Origin: Azadirachta indica
Lineage: Eukaryota; Streptophyta; Magnoliopsida; Sapindales; Meliaceae
DNA length: 64,000 bases
Assembly: GCA_022749755.1 (NCBI GenBank)
Contig: CM040446.1
Coordinates: forward strand, 3,588,966-3,652,965
Direction: 5' to 3'
Part shown: piece after piece, positions 35,063-47,311 of the stretch
Numbering within the stretch: position 1 is the first letter of the stretch
Layout of the letters: each line of letters begins with the position of its first letter
Program-made: the position numbers and the translations under genes
The notes under the pieces: generated by a model
Seen by the model: the letters and a program-made list of their open reading frames with translations, nothing else
What the model was told of the DNA's origin: nothing
The model's database searches: none

Positions 35063-36521
35063 TTTTTTTTTCCTTTTGAGTCGGATGAAATTGAAACGGG
35101 AAATGAAGTAGGTAGAGAAATTAAACTAAATCAGCAGAAAACTGAAGTGGTCGAAGGAACAAGTTTAATTTGAACAGCAAGCTCAAGCAATGTGGTGTGG
35201 ATTATCCCAGAATAATAATTTTTCCAGACAGAATTCTGAAATTGGATTACCGCTGAATAATATTAAAAGCATTAATTGAATTGGAAACAATAGTCATGTG
35301 AAAACACCTAATAGCCAATAGTAGTAAGAGTTTGATAATGTGATGTTTGATTATGATACTACATTTGTCTGGTTTTTGAAAATGAAATTTGGCAAAAGCA
35401 AAACAAAGTGATTAATCCTCACTCGTTAATATTAAATTGGATTAATTGTGGCATGCAAGAATACTCTCTTTGTCCTTGATGTGACCACATCCGCATATAT
35501 ATTTGACAAATTATTCTGGCTTTAGGATGTATAACCATAACTGATATTAAATTAAAAATATATATAGTATGGGACATTGCATGTTGATTGGTCTATAAAA
35601 TTCTTTTTAATATTATAAATTATAAAAATTATGTGATATGCAATGTGATTGGTTTTACATTCAATTTTTATCTTTTAATGTAATTTTTACTCCCACATAC
35701 AACCTAATGGGAGCTCTTTATCACGGTATCTCGCATGGTGTGTCTAATGGGAGGAAATTGATTCATTGACCTCTTATTTTCACTTTAAGAAATTCAACCA
35801 ATTAAATTATTTTTTTAGACAATTTATACGTTAAATATTCTTCATTTTGAGAAAACAACTTTTTTAGATAAAAAAAAAAAGGGAAATTGAAATGAACAAT
35901 GGTCCTAGGATCCTCTTTGGAGATCAATGATAATGGAATACATAGAGGAAGGTGTGTTTTTGGCATTGTTTCCAAATTGCGTAATGTAAGAGCTGTCGTC
36001 TTGCTTTGGAGCCATACATATAAATATAATAGAGTTTGGTGGTACTGATCTTTCAATCCTCCCAATAAGCTTGCTCATCTGTCGACCAGGAATTACTGTT
36101 ACAAATCCTTTTCACACAAATACTATTGCAACGTTCTATGCACGTTTCTCCAAATATAGTTACATATTCTTTTTCCTAAGTAAATAGACCTACCTTTTTT
36201 TGGGTTATTATAAACTCTTGCTCGTCAATGATTTTCTCGGCAATAATTTATCCTTAAAGCGTAGAAGTTTCTAAACAATCTCTACCAAAATTTTGGAAGC
36301 AAAAATACAGCAGGCTCTCTCAAATTCTCTGTAATACAGCTGCCATCTCAGAATCAACCTCAGATCAAACACATTTTGACATTCCACATTTTACCATCTG
36401 AGAGCACTGTGTTTACGAATCAAACCATGTAGCTTCCTCGTCTTCATTGTGTGTCAAGTGAATATCGAGTCTCCAGCTATGTTGCATAGAATCAGCATAA
36501 AGTACATTGGCATTTAACATC
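35063..36521. other. NLR promoter region and WDR75 3' flank
   Basis: No gene. 35063-35260 is the NLR leader and proximal promoter, with a T-tract immediately before the ATG on the coding strand. 35265-36025 is the segment duplicated at 20.45-20.99 kb. The final part before 36522 is 3' UTR of the WDR75 gene. Confidence 0.5.
35265..36025 (+). repeat. NLR-upstream copy of the duplicated segment
   Basis: Partner of 20452-20990 in direct orientation. It is longer by about 190 bp because of extra AT-rich sequence between about 35600 and 35880. It begins about 200 bp upstream of the NLR start codon, so it covers the distal promoter. Confidence 0.85.
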
Positions 36522-39500
36522 TCACTCCACAACAGAAGTCCTCTTCTCCAACAATGACTCCAAAAATGCAGAGCACAATTTGGTAAGAGGTGGAAGATTA
36601 TGTGATGATCCACTGAATATGGTCTCCCAAGGCTTCTCAGATGGGACAGATGGGATCCATACATCTTGGTTGTTCTTTGGCTCAAACTCTCGTAGTTCGC
36701 CATAAATAGATGCATACCCATATTTCTCTGTTAAAACGAAAGAAGAAAAAACATAAGAAACCAACAGGGGCACAGATCCCGGACCTGACTCAAAATTTCT
36801 TAGTCATATAACATTTCACAAAGAAATATATATATGCCTATTATTGAGGCAGAGCTAACAATCAACTTGGGATTAGGGTTGCTTTTCTATTGTAGCTCTA
36901 GGTTAAGATTTTACAAGATAAAAACAGAATAAACATCTGTAGTCCATTTACCTTGTCAATACTCAATTTCCAAACATTTTGACAACCCTAAACGAGTCCC
37001 ATTGAATTTTCTTTCTGGCCAACAAAAATCCCAAACTAAAATCTACCTCCACCCTATCGCCTACTCTTATACCCTAACAACTCTAAATGGACCAATGTTG
37101 TTATGCTGTAAGTAAAAGCTTATCACTATAACTAATATTGGATAAGAAACTGAAAATGTGCATTGGGAAAGAGAAAACAATTGATAAGATGATTTATAGC
37201 TGTTTGCTCAGCAAAAACAAGAATGCACATACAACTTCGGATAAGACGAAACTAATATAATAAAGCACTTGAGTCCTAAAACTAAGTAGATTATCCAAGT
37301 ACAAAAGAAGTTGTGATAACCGAAGCTACTGTATATCAGGGTTAAATAAAATCTTAAACTTGAAAATTATTTAACATAAATTGTGGATTATTCAGGAAGA
37401 TACCTTTTTCTTCCAGGGGAACATTATCCTCCCGACGGATCATGCTAAGCTCATGCGTTTTTCTGCCATATGGATCGAAGAGGACATACTCATGATTGCC
37501 ATTAATATATGCAAGCAATACTCCGGGGGGGTTCCCATCTGAAACATTTTCGTATGTAAATGATGAATTTACTTGGAGAAAAGCAAGGGCCCCTCCCTTG
37601 GCCTGTGAAAAAACAAAAGGTGATCAGATTACAACATCATTCTGCTCTGATCCATAACATTGTGCATATTATGCATGCACACTTCTGCAGATACTTTCTC
37701 ATTCATCTAATAACATTGTGTGTGTGATTCTCCATACAAGAACAGCAGGAGAAGGATTACTAACTCTCATAACAGTTTTAGGTATAAGTTTATTTAAATG
37801 ATCATAACCAATATTACAAGTGCCCCTTTTCTCCTTTTCATTGTGCTCATGTTCTTTGTTCATTTGTAGCTAATTAATAAGAATATATCCCAAAAAAAAA
37901 AAAGTTAATAACCTGAACTACTATGTTCTCTACCAGAATGTTCACTTGCATAATATAAATGCACACATCACTTCATAGGGAGAAATGCTGAATGAAGAAA
38001 ATGTTAAGCTATATAATAAACCAATCCAATGATACGAAATCTAAGGACAATAATTTACTATACTTCCAGATGTGGTGAAAGAGGCCTTATATGACAATAG
38101 ATTCTTTGGATTATCATGGGTTACAATATCTTATTTCATGTATGGATAGCCAGCTGATAAGATCTTACTATTGCAAAACAAAATAGTTACCGGACAAAAT
38201 TTGAGTCCAAATGCTAAATAGTCAGTTACATTATATAATTTAAATTAAGTATACTCCCAGAAACAAGAGAAAAAATAGTAACATGCAAAAATCTTTCCAG
38301 TTTTGTAAAGTAATAAATTAATGAAATTTTAATTATCACTACTATATGTTTTTTCCTTGCAATGAACAGTAAACAAATTAGAAGTCCCCACATGAGAATT
38401 GAGATGTTTTTATTCACAAAATATCCGGAATTGGAGACAAATCATACCTTCCTGACAGACCATGTAGCGACAGGAACAGGATCCATTGCATTGAAAATTA
38501 ATATTACCCCATCTCTTCCTTGCAGCAGTGTTCCATTTGACTCCTGGCATTTGGACAACTCAGGATGAAGGACAAGAGCGGCAAAACACGACATATCTGC
38601 TGCACAGGCTACAGCTGCACAATATTTAAAGAACAGAGTCAAATACTTGAAGCAAAATAAAGTTCAAACACAAAGTTATGAATGCTCCATAAGCAGAAGC
38701 AAGGTCCATTCCCCATTCATTAGATAGAGAAGATCAACAAGATTTCGTGATCCGCTGCCAAACTTATTCCAATTCCAAGATCTTCAATTAAAATACAGTC
38801 AAATACATTAAATCTGGCAGTTTGGAGCACAATGTTAGTGGAAGGTTTTGATACTGAATTCAAAATGTTCAATTAATGTGAACTTTCTCTTGGTATGATG
38901 CTGATGTTCAAATATTGGTTATCACTAGCATAACTAATGAAAGCACATATCATCCACCTTTCTCACGTTTGGCCAAATTAGAAATGGATCTCTGGGTTTA
39001 GAATATAGGTAGAGGACTCCCTCATATGCGAGTTTTTGATAATTCTATGGAACTTCAAGAGAGAAGTATGACAATTTTCAAATTTTCAGGAAGGTTCTGA
39101 TAGATTTTGGAACCAGTGGGATCTGGCCAAAATTTTCCCTTCATTAAATATAACTAATAGTCAGAAAAGAAATGCATGTACATTAGTCAATAAATAGTCA
39201 AATATTATTATGCTACTATTTGTGAATTTCATGTAATTGTCCAATGTTAGTAATGACAGGAGCTGATATAATTTAGAACACAATCACAAAATCACAATTA
39301 GCTTAAAGAAAGAGCAGTTTCACCTTCTACATGAAGCATGTATGACCAAGATATAGACAGTTTCGACATCCTCCAAACAGATAGTTGTGGTTTTGAACCC
39401 CAGGATGTAGCCACAAGATAATCTGATCTTCCAACAAAGGACAGGTTCATAATTGGCTGTAAGATAGTATAAAATAGTCAAGTTAAGAAATCCATTATAC

Positions 39501-42500
39501 AGTTCTGCAGAACAACCAGATCCAAAATTCAGAATCAAATTACTGTTTTGAGATTTCGAGCAACTGATACTACAATATAAATGTAAATAAAGACAATAAG
39601 GAAATTAGTAGGGAACATTAAAAGAGTGGGTAATCCTAGAGAACTGCATTTGGTTTATATCTTGTTCAACCACACCTTATCCCAAAGGATAGCCTAGTTT
39701 GTTACATCTTCTGTAGTAGAACAAGAGGTTTTCAGATCAAATACTCCTCATACGGCCGTTGGAAGGGGATTAAATTAATGTGTTTGTGCTTGGAGAGGGG
39801 TGGTGGGGTGTGTGATAAAGTAAACCGAATATTTATAAAAAAAAATAAAAAGGTCTAGATTTCAAAGAATCACCGTGAGAGTCTCTCCAATTACAGCAAC
39901 AAGAACATTCTTGTCTGGATCCCATAATGTGATTATAGTTTCTGCTGCAACGGCAAGAACAGAACCATCGGCAGAAAATGTGGCTGCTGTCATTGCCCTT
40001 TTTCTACAAGGTGAAAGTAATATAATCAGAATGACCCCAGGGTGTAAGTTTTAAGCACCAATTTATACATATCATGCAATATGTGGTCTACTCTTATTAG
40101 TAAGAATAACCAAAAAAATGAAATTATGATGTGATTCACAAATCAAAGCAAAAGATTTTTGAGTAAGAATAACCAAAAAAATGAAATTATGATGTGATTC
40201 ACAAATCAAAGCAAAAGATATTTCTCCAAAAAAAAAAAAAACTCAGCTTCTCCATCAGAAAAGTTTTTCCATTTTTTCCTTTTTTGAGTATACATAAATT
40301 CTTATGTTCTCTCAGTATTAGCAGAGTAGTCTTTGACATGTAAATGTGAAATACTCAACAGGCAATCAGGGAAAAGCACGGTATCAACCCTTACAAAAGA
40401 AAATACAACAGAATCATACTTATAAGAGCCAACAGCATGGCAACTCCAGCCAGAATGCTGAAGATCCTTCTGCTGCGATTCATCATTGCAAATCCAAACC
40501 TGAGAAATTGGAAACATAAATGAAAACACAGTCTTCTGAAGCAACAGATAACTGACAACTAAACTGCTAGCCATAGATCACCTTGAAGTCCCCACCATAA
40601 GATGAACTAACAGCTGCACGACGATTAGGGTGAAAAGCAACTGCAGAAATGCCAGCATCCCTGTGCAATACCAAAATTATGACATTAACCTTGTGGCAAT
40701 ATTCAAATAACATAATCCAAGGAAAAAATTTAAAAACTTAGACATTACTGGACAAGTTTGAAGTTGACTTCCATGATGCTTAAAATTAGAGAATATTTCA
40801 CATATTTATAACTCAAATCCTCAGTAATCAAGCAAGGGGCAGACCTATGAGGTTCATAAACAACGGTAGACAAGCTGAAATCTTTGTTTTGAGTCCACGA
40901 TGCCCAGAATTTAAGACAAACAAGACCTCCGATACCCTCCTCAGCAAGCTTCACTTCTGCAGTACTCATCATAGAGCCATCTTGGGAGAGAGCTACTAAA
41001 GTTACTACAACCTGTGAACATTATATAAGAAGCAATCACTTGTGGCAGACAATAATCTATTAGTAATCAAATGTAGCAAAGAATATAACGTCTAGAAATA
41101 CAATTACATACGAATGAGCAATTTTGCTTACCGTGACATCATCTCCAGGTTGATGGTTTCTCTCACAAACTTGAACCTGAAATGGCATATTCAGAAAATT
41201 CACCAACGCATTGCAATTGGTAGACAGAATTATTAAAAAACCAAAGAGCAAAGCCCATCCATCGAAACAAGTGGCATCAACATTTTCTTAATTAAAAAAC
41301 ACATTTGGATATTGAGCAAACTGCAGAAAGCGTAAAATTAAAGGAATTCATTGTAACATCAATAAAATTAAATATCAAGAAACAGCAGGAAATGGTCACC
41401 TCAGAAATTCCTCGGTCATCAAATAGACTGTACAACTGGACACAATAATTCTCTGTGCGCAAGGCTACCAATCCAGCGCTGTGATTGAAGGCAATGTCAC
41501 GACATAAGCCTTTATACTCCACAGGCAATGAACAAGGCAGCTGAAAAAAGAAGACTTAACATGTTGAGAAAGCATAGGCACTTTTAATTTCCAACCCAAA
41601 AAAAAAAAAAGCAAAAATCATAAAAATGATAGTTGTCAAGAAAATCATAGTTGCACTTTCACAGCATAACTTACATCTAATAAATGTTTTTGCCACAGCA
41701 CAAGCAAGACAACACTTTATTTACAGAGTCCACAAATCACCACTGAGAATGAAAGGGTAAAAGAAAATTCCTAGAAAGTCACTAAAAGGCTTGCCTCACA
41801 AGCCAAAAGCATAGTCAACATGGTGCTTTCAGCATATTCTTGTGTCATGAGCCGCAAGGAAATAAACAATTGTTTTAGATTTAAGCCAAAACAACACCAT
41901 TTTAAATTATCTCAAGATGTTGAAACTAAAGAAATATTTGATCAATCATATCTTTGACAAGCCTAGGCATAGCCAATAATGCAGTTTCTATGCATTCTTA
42001 CACCCCAGAAAATAAGGTGCATGGCCAATGAATGACAACAATTCATTTAGTATGAAACACATTTATGCACAATGTCATCATGTGTTTTCCCATGGACTGC
42101 AATGCACACAAAGTTATCTGGTCATCAGACTGCCTTCTTGATAAATCACACGTTTCACTTTCATAAAATACAACCACATACAAAAAGGAAATAAAGTTTT
42201 TTCAATTAAGTATATACATCCAGATCAGAACAAACCTTAATCCCTGAAATAGACTTCAAAATTTCCATTGAGGGCATTTTCAGTAGATGAATTTGATTGT
42301 CTGCACAAGATATCTGAAGACCCTTGTGTTAATAAAATTTATCAAAATTCTAAGTTCAGTTATGGCAGAGCTAGTGAGTGAAACACAACCTAGGTTCCTA
42401 TAATAACAAATACTACTTACAGAGGAAAGTGAAGGATCTGGAGAATCTACAAAATATAAAAGTGGGGACCCAATTCGTGGTAGGAATTTCTTCTTCCCTG

Positions 42501-44400
42501 TGTCAAGCTGCCAAACCACAAGAACTCCTTCCTTTCCACCTAAATGCTAACAAAACTTGAGAGTCATAAAAAGGAAAATTACTTGGAAAATATATAAATA
42601 GAACCTTCTATTACAACTGTGCCAACACATTATGCATTTATGCTGCACCAAGGCAAATTTAGTGTAAAAAAACTAAGCTTTATTCTTGTGGCGATTTTTC
42701 CTTACCTGAATACAAATATGCTCCATCAGAAGAGAAACTGAGAACATTGACTTCAGAAGGGTGCCAGTGCCATGTAGTACATAAATCAGCATCATCATTA
42801 TCCCTCACCCCCGGTCTTTCTTCCTCATTACTCAACAGATTCCCATTCACTAGTCTGTCACTTGTAGAAAATGTTCTATCACCAAATCCTCTCCAGATTA
42901 AAATTCTTCCTGACACATCACCTGCAGCTACAATTCTTTGAGTTGGATGGAATGCAAGAACTGTCATCTTTTTTGTATGATGTAAGGTTATCTTCCTCAT
43001 CACCACACGCTCCGATTCTATATCAGGAACTTTCCATATAAGAAGCTTGCGCTGTTTCCGGATGCCAAAATATCTTCCTAATGAACTAATGGTTATAACC
43101 TCAGGGTCTTTCATCTGACATAGAAGGATGAAGATATATCATATTCCACTCTTGGATGGTTGAGAAGTTCGCATAATGTGTAATTAATAATAAACCACTA
43201 CCAATCACTTCAATTGACTTTAATAGACAATTCATTACATGAATTTCAGATATTTCATCACATACAAATCAGTGCAAACATTTGGAAGTTGAAAGTAGCC
43301 ACTCCCAAAGAAGAGATAATACCAACGCAAAGGAAGAAATCTTTATGACACATGAATCCATGTAATAGGAAACAGACAAAATCAGATACTAGTAGAATTG
43401 CAAGACAACTACTAAAACATACTTAAACACAAATATTACTAGCAACTTAAAGAATAATATTAACCTCAGCCATAGTTACTCCACCAGCGAGACGAGACTC
43501 GGTCAAGTTACACTTGCAGATTCGTCCATGCAAAGGCTTGGGCTTCGACTGCTTCTTCTTACGTGGATTGGCATTTGTTGTTTCTCTTGTATCTTCTACA
43601 GACAAATAAGCAAAAAGCTTTGGTGGTTTTTCATTGCTTTGAGACGGTTCTCCTAATAAAGATGGAATCACCTAAAATTCCAGACAATTAAATCAGCAAT
43701 CACTTCCAACAACATTAAGGATGCTTTGGATTGTTTTTCTATTAAAACAGGCCTTCAGCAAGAACATTTGAAAGCACTTTCTAGAAAAGCACTAATTAAG
43801 TTATTTGTCAAAATGCAGTTCAAGAGCTTTTCTAGCCAAAAGTGTTTTCTAGGAAAACAAGCAACCAAGTGTTTTTCAAAAAGCACCCCAAGAGTTAATT
43901 TATTCCAAAAGCACATTTATATATTTCAAAATAACAATTTGGCTATTCATGTGCTTTTGGCTACTGCAAACACAGTGCAAATCTTTCTTTTTCTTAATAA
44001 GAAGAATTTACCATTGAAAATATCGGTAATTTAACATCAACAGTCTTCAATAACTCTGGGGCCGAAAAATCCCAATATTTAATGGTGCCATCGAGCGAAG
44101 CGGTCCAACAATAACACAGTATCTTACTCGCCGGTGTCGAAGCCGGTACCACAATCACCGTTGTCACAGGCCCCGTGTGACCCTCCAGTGACGTTATCTT
44201 ACCCAATGAAAACAGCAAATTATATTAGAAAACTAGTATTAAGAGATTGTACGCTTAAAAAAAATCAGAGAAAAAATTACTTGTAAGCCAGTGTATGTGC
44301 TGAAGATGGAGACGGTATTGCTAGTGCAAACGAGGAGTTGTTTGGCGTCATTGGAGAAGGCTGGAGGTGATGACACGTAGCTTCTGCCTCCTCTAATCAT
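36522..44400 (-). CDS. WDR75: WDR75/UTP17 homologue, WD40 protein of the SSU processome
   Basis: Sixteen exons join to 821 codons, close to the length of human WDR75: 44400-44281, 44197-44012, 43671-43465, 43114-42706, 42539-42421, 42313-42236, 41540-41400, 41176-41132, 41011-40845, 40660-40582, 40499-40420, 40003-39874, 39456-39324, 38614-38448, 37602-37404 and 36727-36522. All junctions are GT-AG in phase. The start is MIRGGRSYVSSPPAFSNDAK at 44400. WD40 units are clear, for example LEGHTGPVT...DGTIKYWD, MTVLAFHPTQRIVAAGDVSG, LYSGGKEGVLVVWQLDTGKK and AATFSADGSVLAVAAETIIT. A basic insert (NPRKKKQSKPKPLHGR) suits a nucleolar protein. WDR75 (yeast Nan1/Utp17) belongs to the t-UTP subcomplex needed for pre-18S rRNA transcription and processing. 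The role here is inferred from homology. Confidence 0.92.
40101..40222. repeat. 63-bp tandem duplication in a WDR75 intron
   Basis: TAAGAATAACCAAAAAAATG at 40101 recurs at 40164, and the following ~50 bases through TCACAAATCAAAGCAAAAGA are identical in both copies, which points to a recent event. Confidence 0.93.
40289..40425 (+). repeat. NLR 3'-flank-like fragment ending at a splice donor
   Basis: This copy of 30542-30677 lies in the intron between WDR75 exons 11 and 12 and overlaps the exon 11 donor: the shared ACAGAATCATACTTATA covers the minus-strand donor and the last codon bases of exon 11. Confidence 0.78.
43726..43990. repeat. possible MITE-like repeat in a WDR75 intron
   Basis: The intron between exons 2 and 3 carries repeated words of the AAAAGCAC / GTGCTTTT type (GAAAGCACTTTCTAGAAAAG, AAAGTGTTTTCTAGGAAAAC, CCAAAAGCACATTT, GTGCTTTTGGC) in both orientations. 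Such clusters are common in short non-autonomous plant elements. Clean terminal inverted repeats were not defined. Confidence 0.35.
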
Positions 44401-45925
44401 TTTATGGCCGTCAGTGTTGACGCCTAGCGGTTACCGATCCTGCAAAACCCTAAGCCTGAAGCGTTTGCAAAATTAAGACTCCTGTTTCTAGGTTTTGTTT
44501 CAATTACCAAAACAATTTAATTTACTCTTAATTGAAATATTATGAGTGATTCTGCTAGTTTTGATTTTTGCATTATTTGATAGCCCCAATGTTCAGGACG
44601 AGACTACTAGGGTTTTAGAGAAGACAAATAGGGTTTTGAGCGAGAGGTAAGAGATGGTGAAAGTTCAACGGCGTCGTTTTGAATTATAGACTACAACGTC
44701 AAGGATTTTATCTTTTACGTCCCTAAATTCTTACATTTTATAATATGAAAAAATGATTTATTACTTCTATTAAATAGATCCCTATCATCTTGTTTTATAT
44801 CTTTAATTCTCTTATCTCTGATTTGCGCTAACATGTTTTTAATTGAATCATCCACTGTAAATTTTTAATTTTTTCCCTTTAACGATTTTTTTTTAACAGT
44901 ACATGTACAACTATCACTGTAAATTTTTAATTTTGTCCCTTTAACCATTTTTTTTAACTATTATACGTACAATAGATTGGATAGCATGAATTCTTCATTT
45001 AACATGGGTGATATTTTTTTATCCCTTTAACAATTTTTTTTTAATATTATATGTATAACTATCACTGTAAATTTTTAATTTTGTCTCTTTAACAATTTAC
45101 TTTTTGAAATATTTTATATACAATAAATTAGATTGTATGAATTCTTCATACAATATAAATGATATTTTTATCCTTATATATAAAAGAAATTTATTTACAC
45201 TCTAATACAGTAGCCCTAATATTTATAGTGGATATTATTTTCCACACCAATTGGAAGGAAAATTACTCTGCTGACTAAAGTCAATGGAGTTCAAAGTGGA
45301 GTCTAAACTTTTAGCCACTCGGGCGACTTATCCCTTTAACGATTAATAATTAATAAAAATAAAATAACATAGTCTATCTAATAATATATAGTAAATTATA
45401 TTCTTATTAATATGACATAAAAATTTACCAATCTAAATGACAAAATTTCAAAGTTATATATAGGATTTTTAACACACACGCATATATATATATATATATA
45501 TGTATATAATAATCATCCTTCATGCACTGAGGTTGTATTTTTATTTGTATAGATTATAGGAGGAAGGTCTTAATCAAAATGAAAGCAAATGGATGGAGTT
45601 AGTAACGACCTGATCAATATCTTCTATGGCCAACTTCAATTAGTTAAAATTCCAGTGAAGTGGACGCCAAGAAACAAAAAGAAAACTAGCTAGCTTACGA
45701 ACCATATTCATTTTAATTATTTAATTCATTATTAATTATATCAAACTAATTGTCTTCCCTTTAAGTAAGCAAATCATTTCACTCCACACCAGCAGCCAGC
45801 CAACGATCTTTATTATTTATTCCTTATGTGTTTTCTATTAAAAGGAAGAGATTGTCGCCCTTTTGCACTCGTTTTTGTTTTATTCGATCTTTGGGGTTTT
45901 CAATTAAGGGATAAAGCTATTAAGC
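44401..45925. other. divergent promoter region between WDR75 and the WEB gene
   Basis: No coding sequence. It contains the WDR75 leader on the left, a minisatellite (listed separately) in the middle, an (AT)n run at about 45482-45502, and the upstream region of the WEB-family gene on the right. Confidence 0.5.
44850..45178. repeat. minisatellite, CACTGTAAATTTTTAATTTT units
   Basis: ACTGTAAATTTTTAATTTTG followed by TCCCTTTAAC and a T-run starts at about 44852, 44918 and 45063. The last two units also share GATTGGATAGCATGAATTCT-like and TGATATTTTTATCC-like blocks, giving a higher-order period of about 145 bp. Confidence 0.8.
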
Positions 45926-46726
45926 ATGGAGAACGACGAGGGAAGGACGGTGGTCATCGGACGGACGGAGGTCGACACACGACGGCCATTCAGATCAGTC
46001 AAAGAAGCTGTTGCGTTGTTTGGTGAAAGAGTCTTGGTTGGGGAAATATACGGCCATAAGCTCAAAGAGGTCTTCTCTTTCCCTCCATTCTAATTCTGTA
46101 TATACATATATGTCTTTGCATCAATGTGTGTACTGAATCCTAATAAATATTTTTGACAAGCCTGAAGTTTCAGTGCTGTATGCAAGCATGCATGCAGCCC
46201 ATTTAGGCTCCGTGAATTTCCTGACTCGTTTATGATTTAATGTTAATAATATGATTGATAGATGCAAGCTGCAGCTAGTAAAAATGGAGAAGCTCAATCC
46301 AGAATGGGTGCACTAACAGCAGAGCTTGAAGAAACAAGGCAAAATCTCCACAAAGCAAGAGAAGAAATCAACTCAATGTCAAAATGCATACAAGCTCTCA
46401 AAGAAGAACTGGAAGAGACGAAAAAGGAGCTGAAGCGTCTGAAGGCTAAAGATTATCTGAAACAACCTGCTGTTAGTCCTGAGATCGAAGAACTGAAGTT
46501 CGTCGAAACTGCAACCGATGCAGCTGCAAAACAGCAGCGGGAAAGGAGATACGTAAAATTTGCAAGTCCTCCTTCGCGGGTTGCTGGAGTTGGCAAAGAG
46601 GAAATGTTTGAGAGAAGGCCTTCTGTTAATAAGAAGAAAATGAAGAAACCATTACTTCCTATGATGAAATGGCTTTTCTCCATTAAGAAAGGTGGGCAAG
46701 AAGATGAATCTCCCAGGAACTACTGA
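45926..46726 (+). CDS. WEB-family coiled-coil protein (At2g17940-like)
   Basis: Two exons, 45926-46069 and 46262-46726, encode 202 residues. The start [20 protein letters not shown] leads into [20 protein letters not shown], the N-terminal signature of WEB-family (DUF827) proteins. A coiled coil follows in about residues 60-110 ([37 protein letters not shown]), and the C-terminus is basic and tryptophan-containing ([18 protein letters not shown]). The founder WEB1 works with PMI2 in light-driven chloroplast movement. Short members such as this one are poorly characterised, so a role in plastid movement or cytoskeleton links is only a family-level guess. The ATG choice is supported by the conserved motif 20 residues later. 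Confidence 0.88.
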
Positions 46727-47311
46727 GCTAGGCTTCAGGCCTTGGCAAATAATCACACTTCGACTTGTCGACTCTTTCTTTCTTAATTTCTATATACCTT
46801 TTATTTTTCATATGAAAAAAGAAGAAGAAGAAGAATACGTAAATATCTCATTTTTGTAAGATTGTAGAGTGTCCACAGAAAATTTTCAGTTGATTGAGTA
46901 TTTTTAAGAAATTTTATGTAATAAAAAAGGTTTTATCATTTTATATCATACCCTTTTTTTTTGGCTCTTTTTTTACGTTAATTAATTGAAGAGGTCAAAG
47001 ATAGTTAATTCTATTCTATAGTTTTGCATTCATTCATTTGAGCTGGATATGTCCATTTAGACTCTTGAATAATTAGTAATGAATATCAAATTATTTCTTT
47101 CTATCTGGAGTGTAATTTAAGCTGCACCATGTATAATTGCATTGATTGCTTCTTAAATATGTAACAAGGCATTAGATTATGAAGTATTCTACTTTATACT
47201 TATATAATTATGATCTCAGATTCTTTTTTATTTATTTCAAGTGATCGATGTATATATCAATATACATATAGTACAAACATTGAAAAAACAACATATAATA
47301 CATATATAGAT
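46727..47311. other. spacer between convergent genes
   Basis: 3' UTR of the WEB gene (an ATGTAATAAAAAAGG polyadenylation-like stretch near 46917) and the 3' flank of the first receptor kinase gene. No coding sequence. Confidence 0.5.

Noticed and set aside
45826..46026. Frame starting upstream of the WEB gene
   Set aside because: Different frame over the same DNA as WEB exon 1, which has the family signature and a matching second exon.
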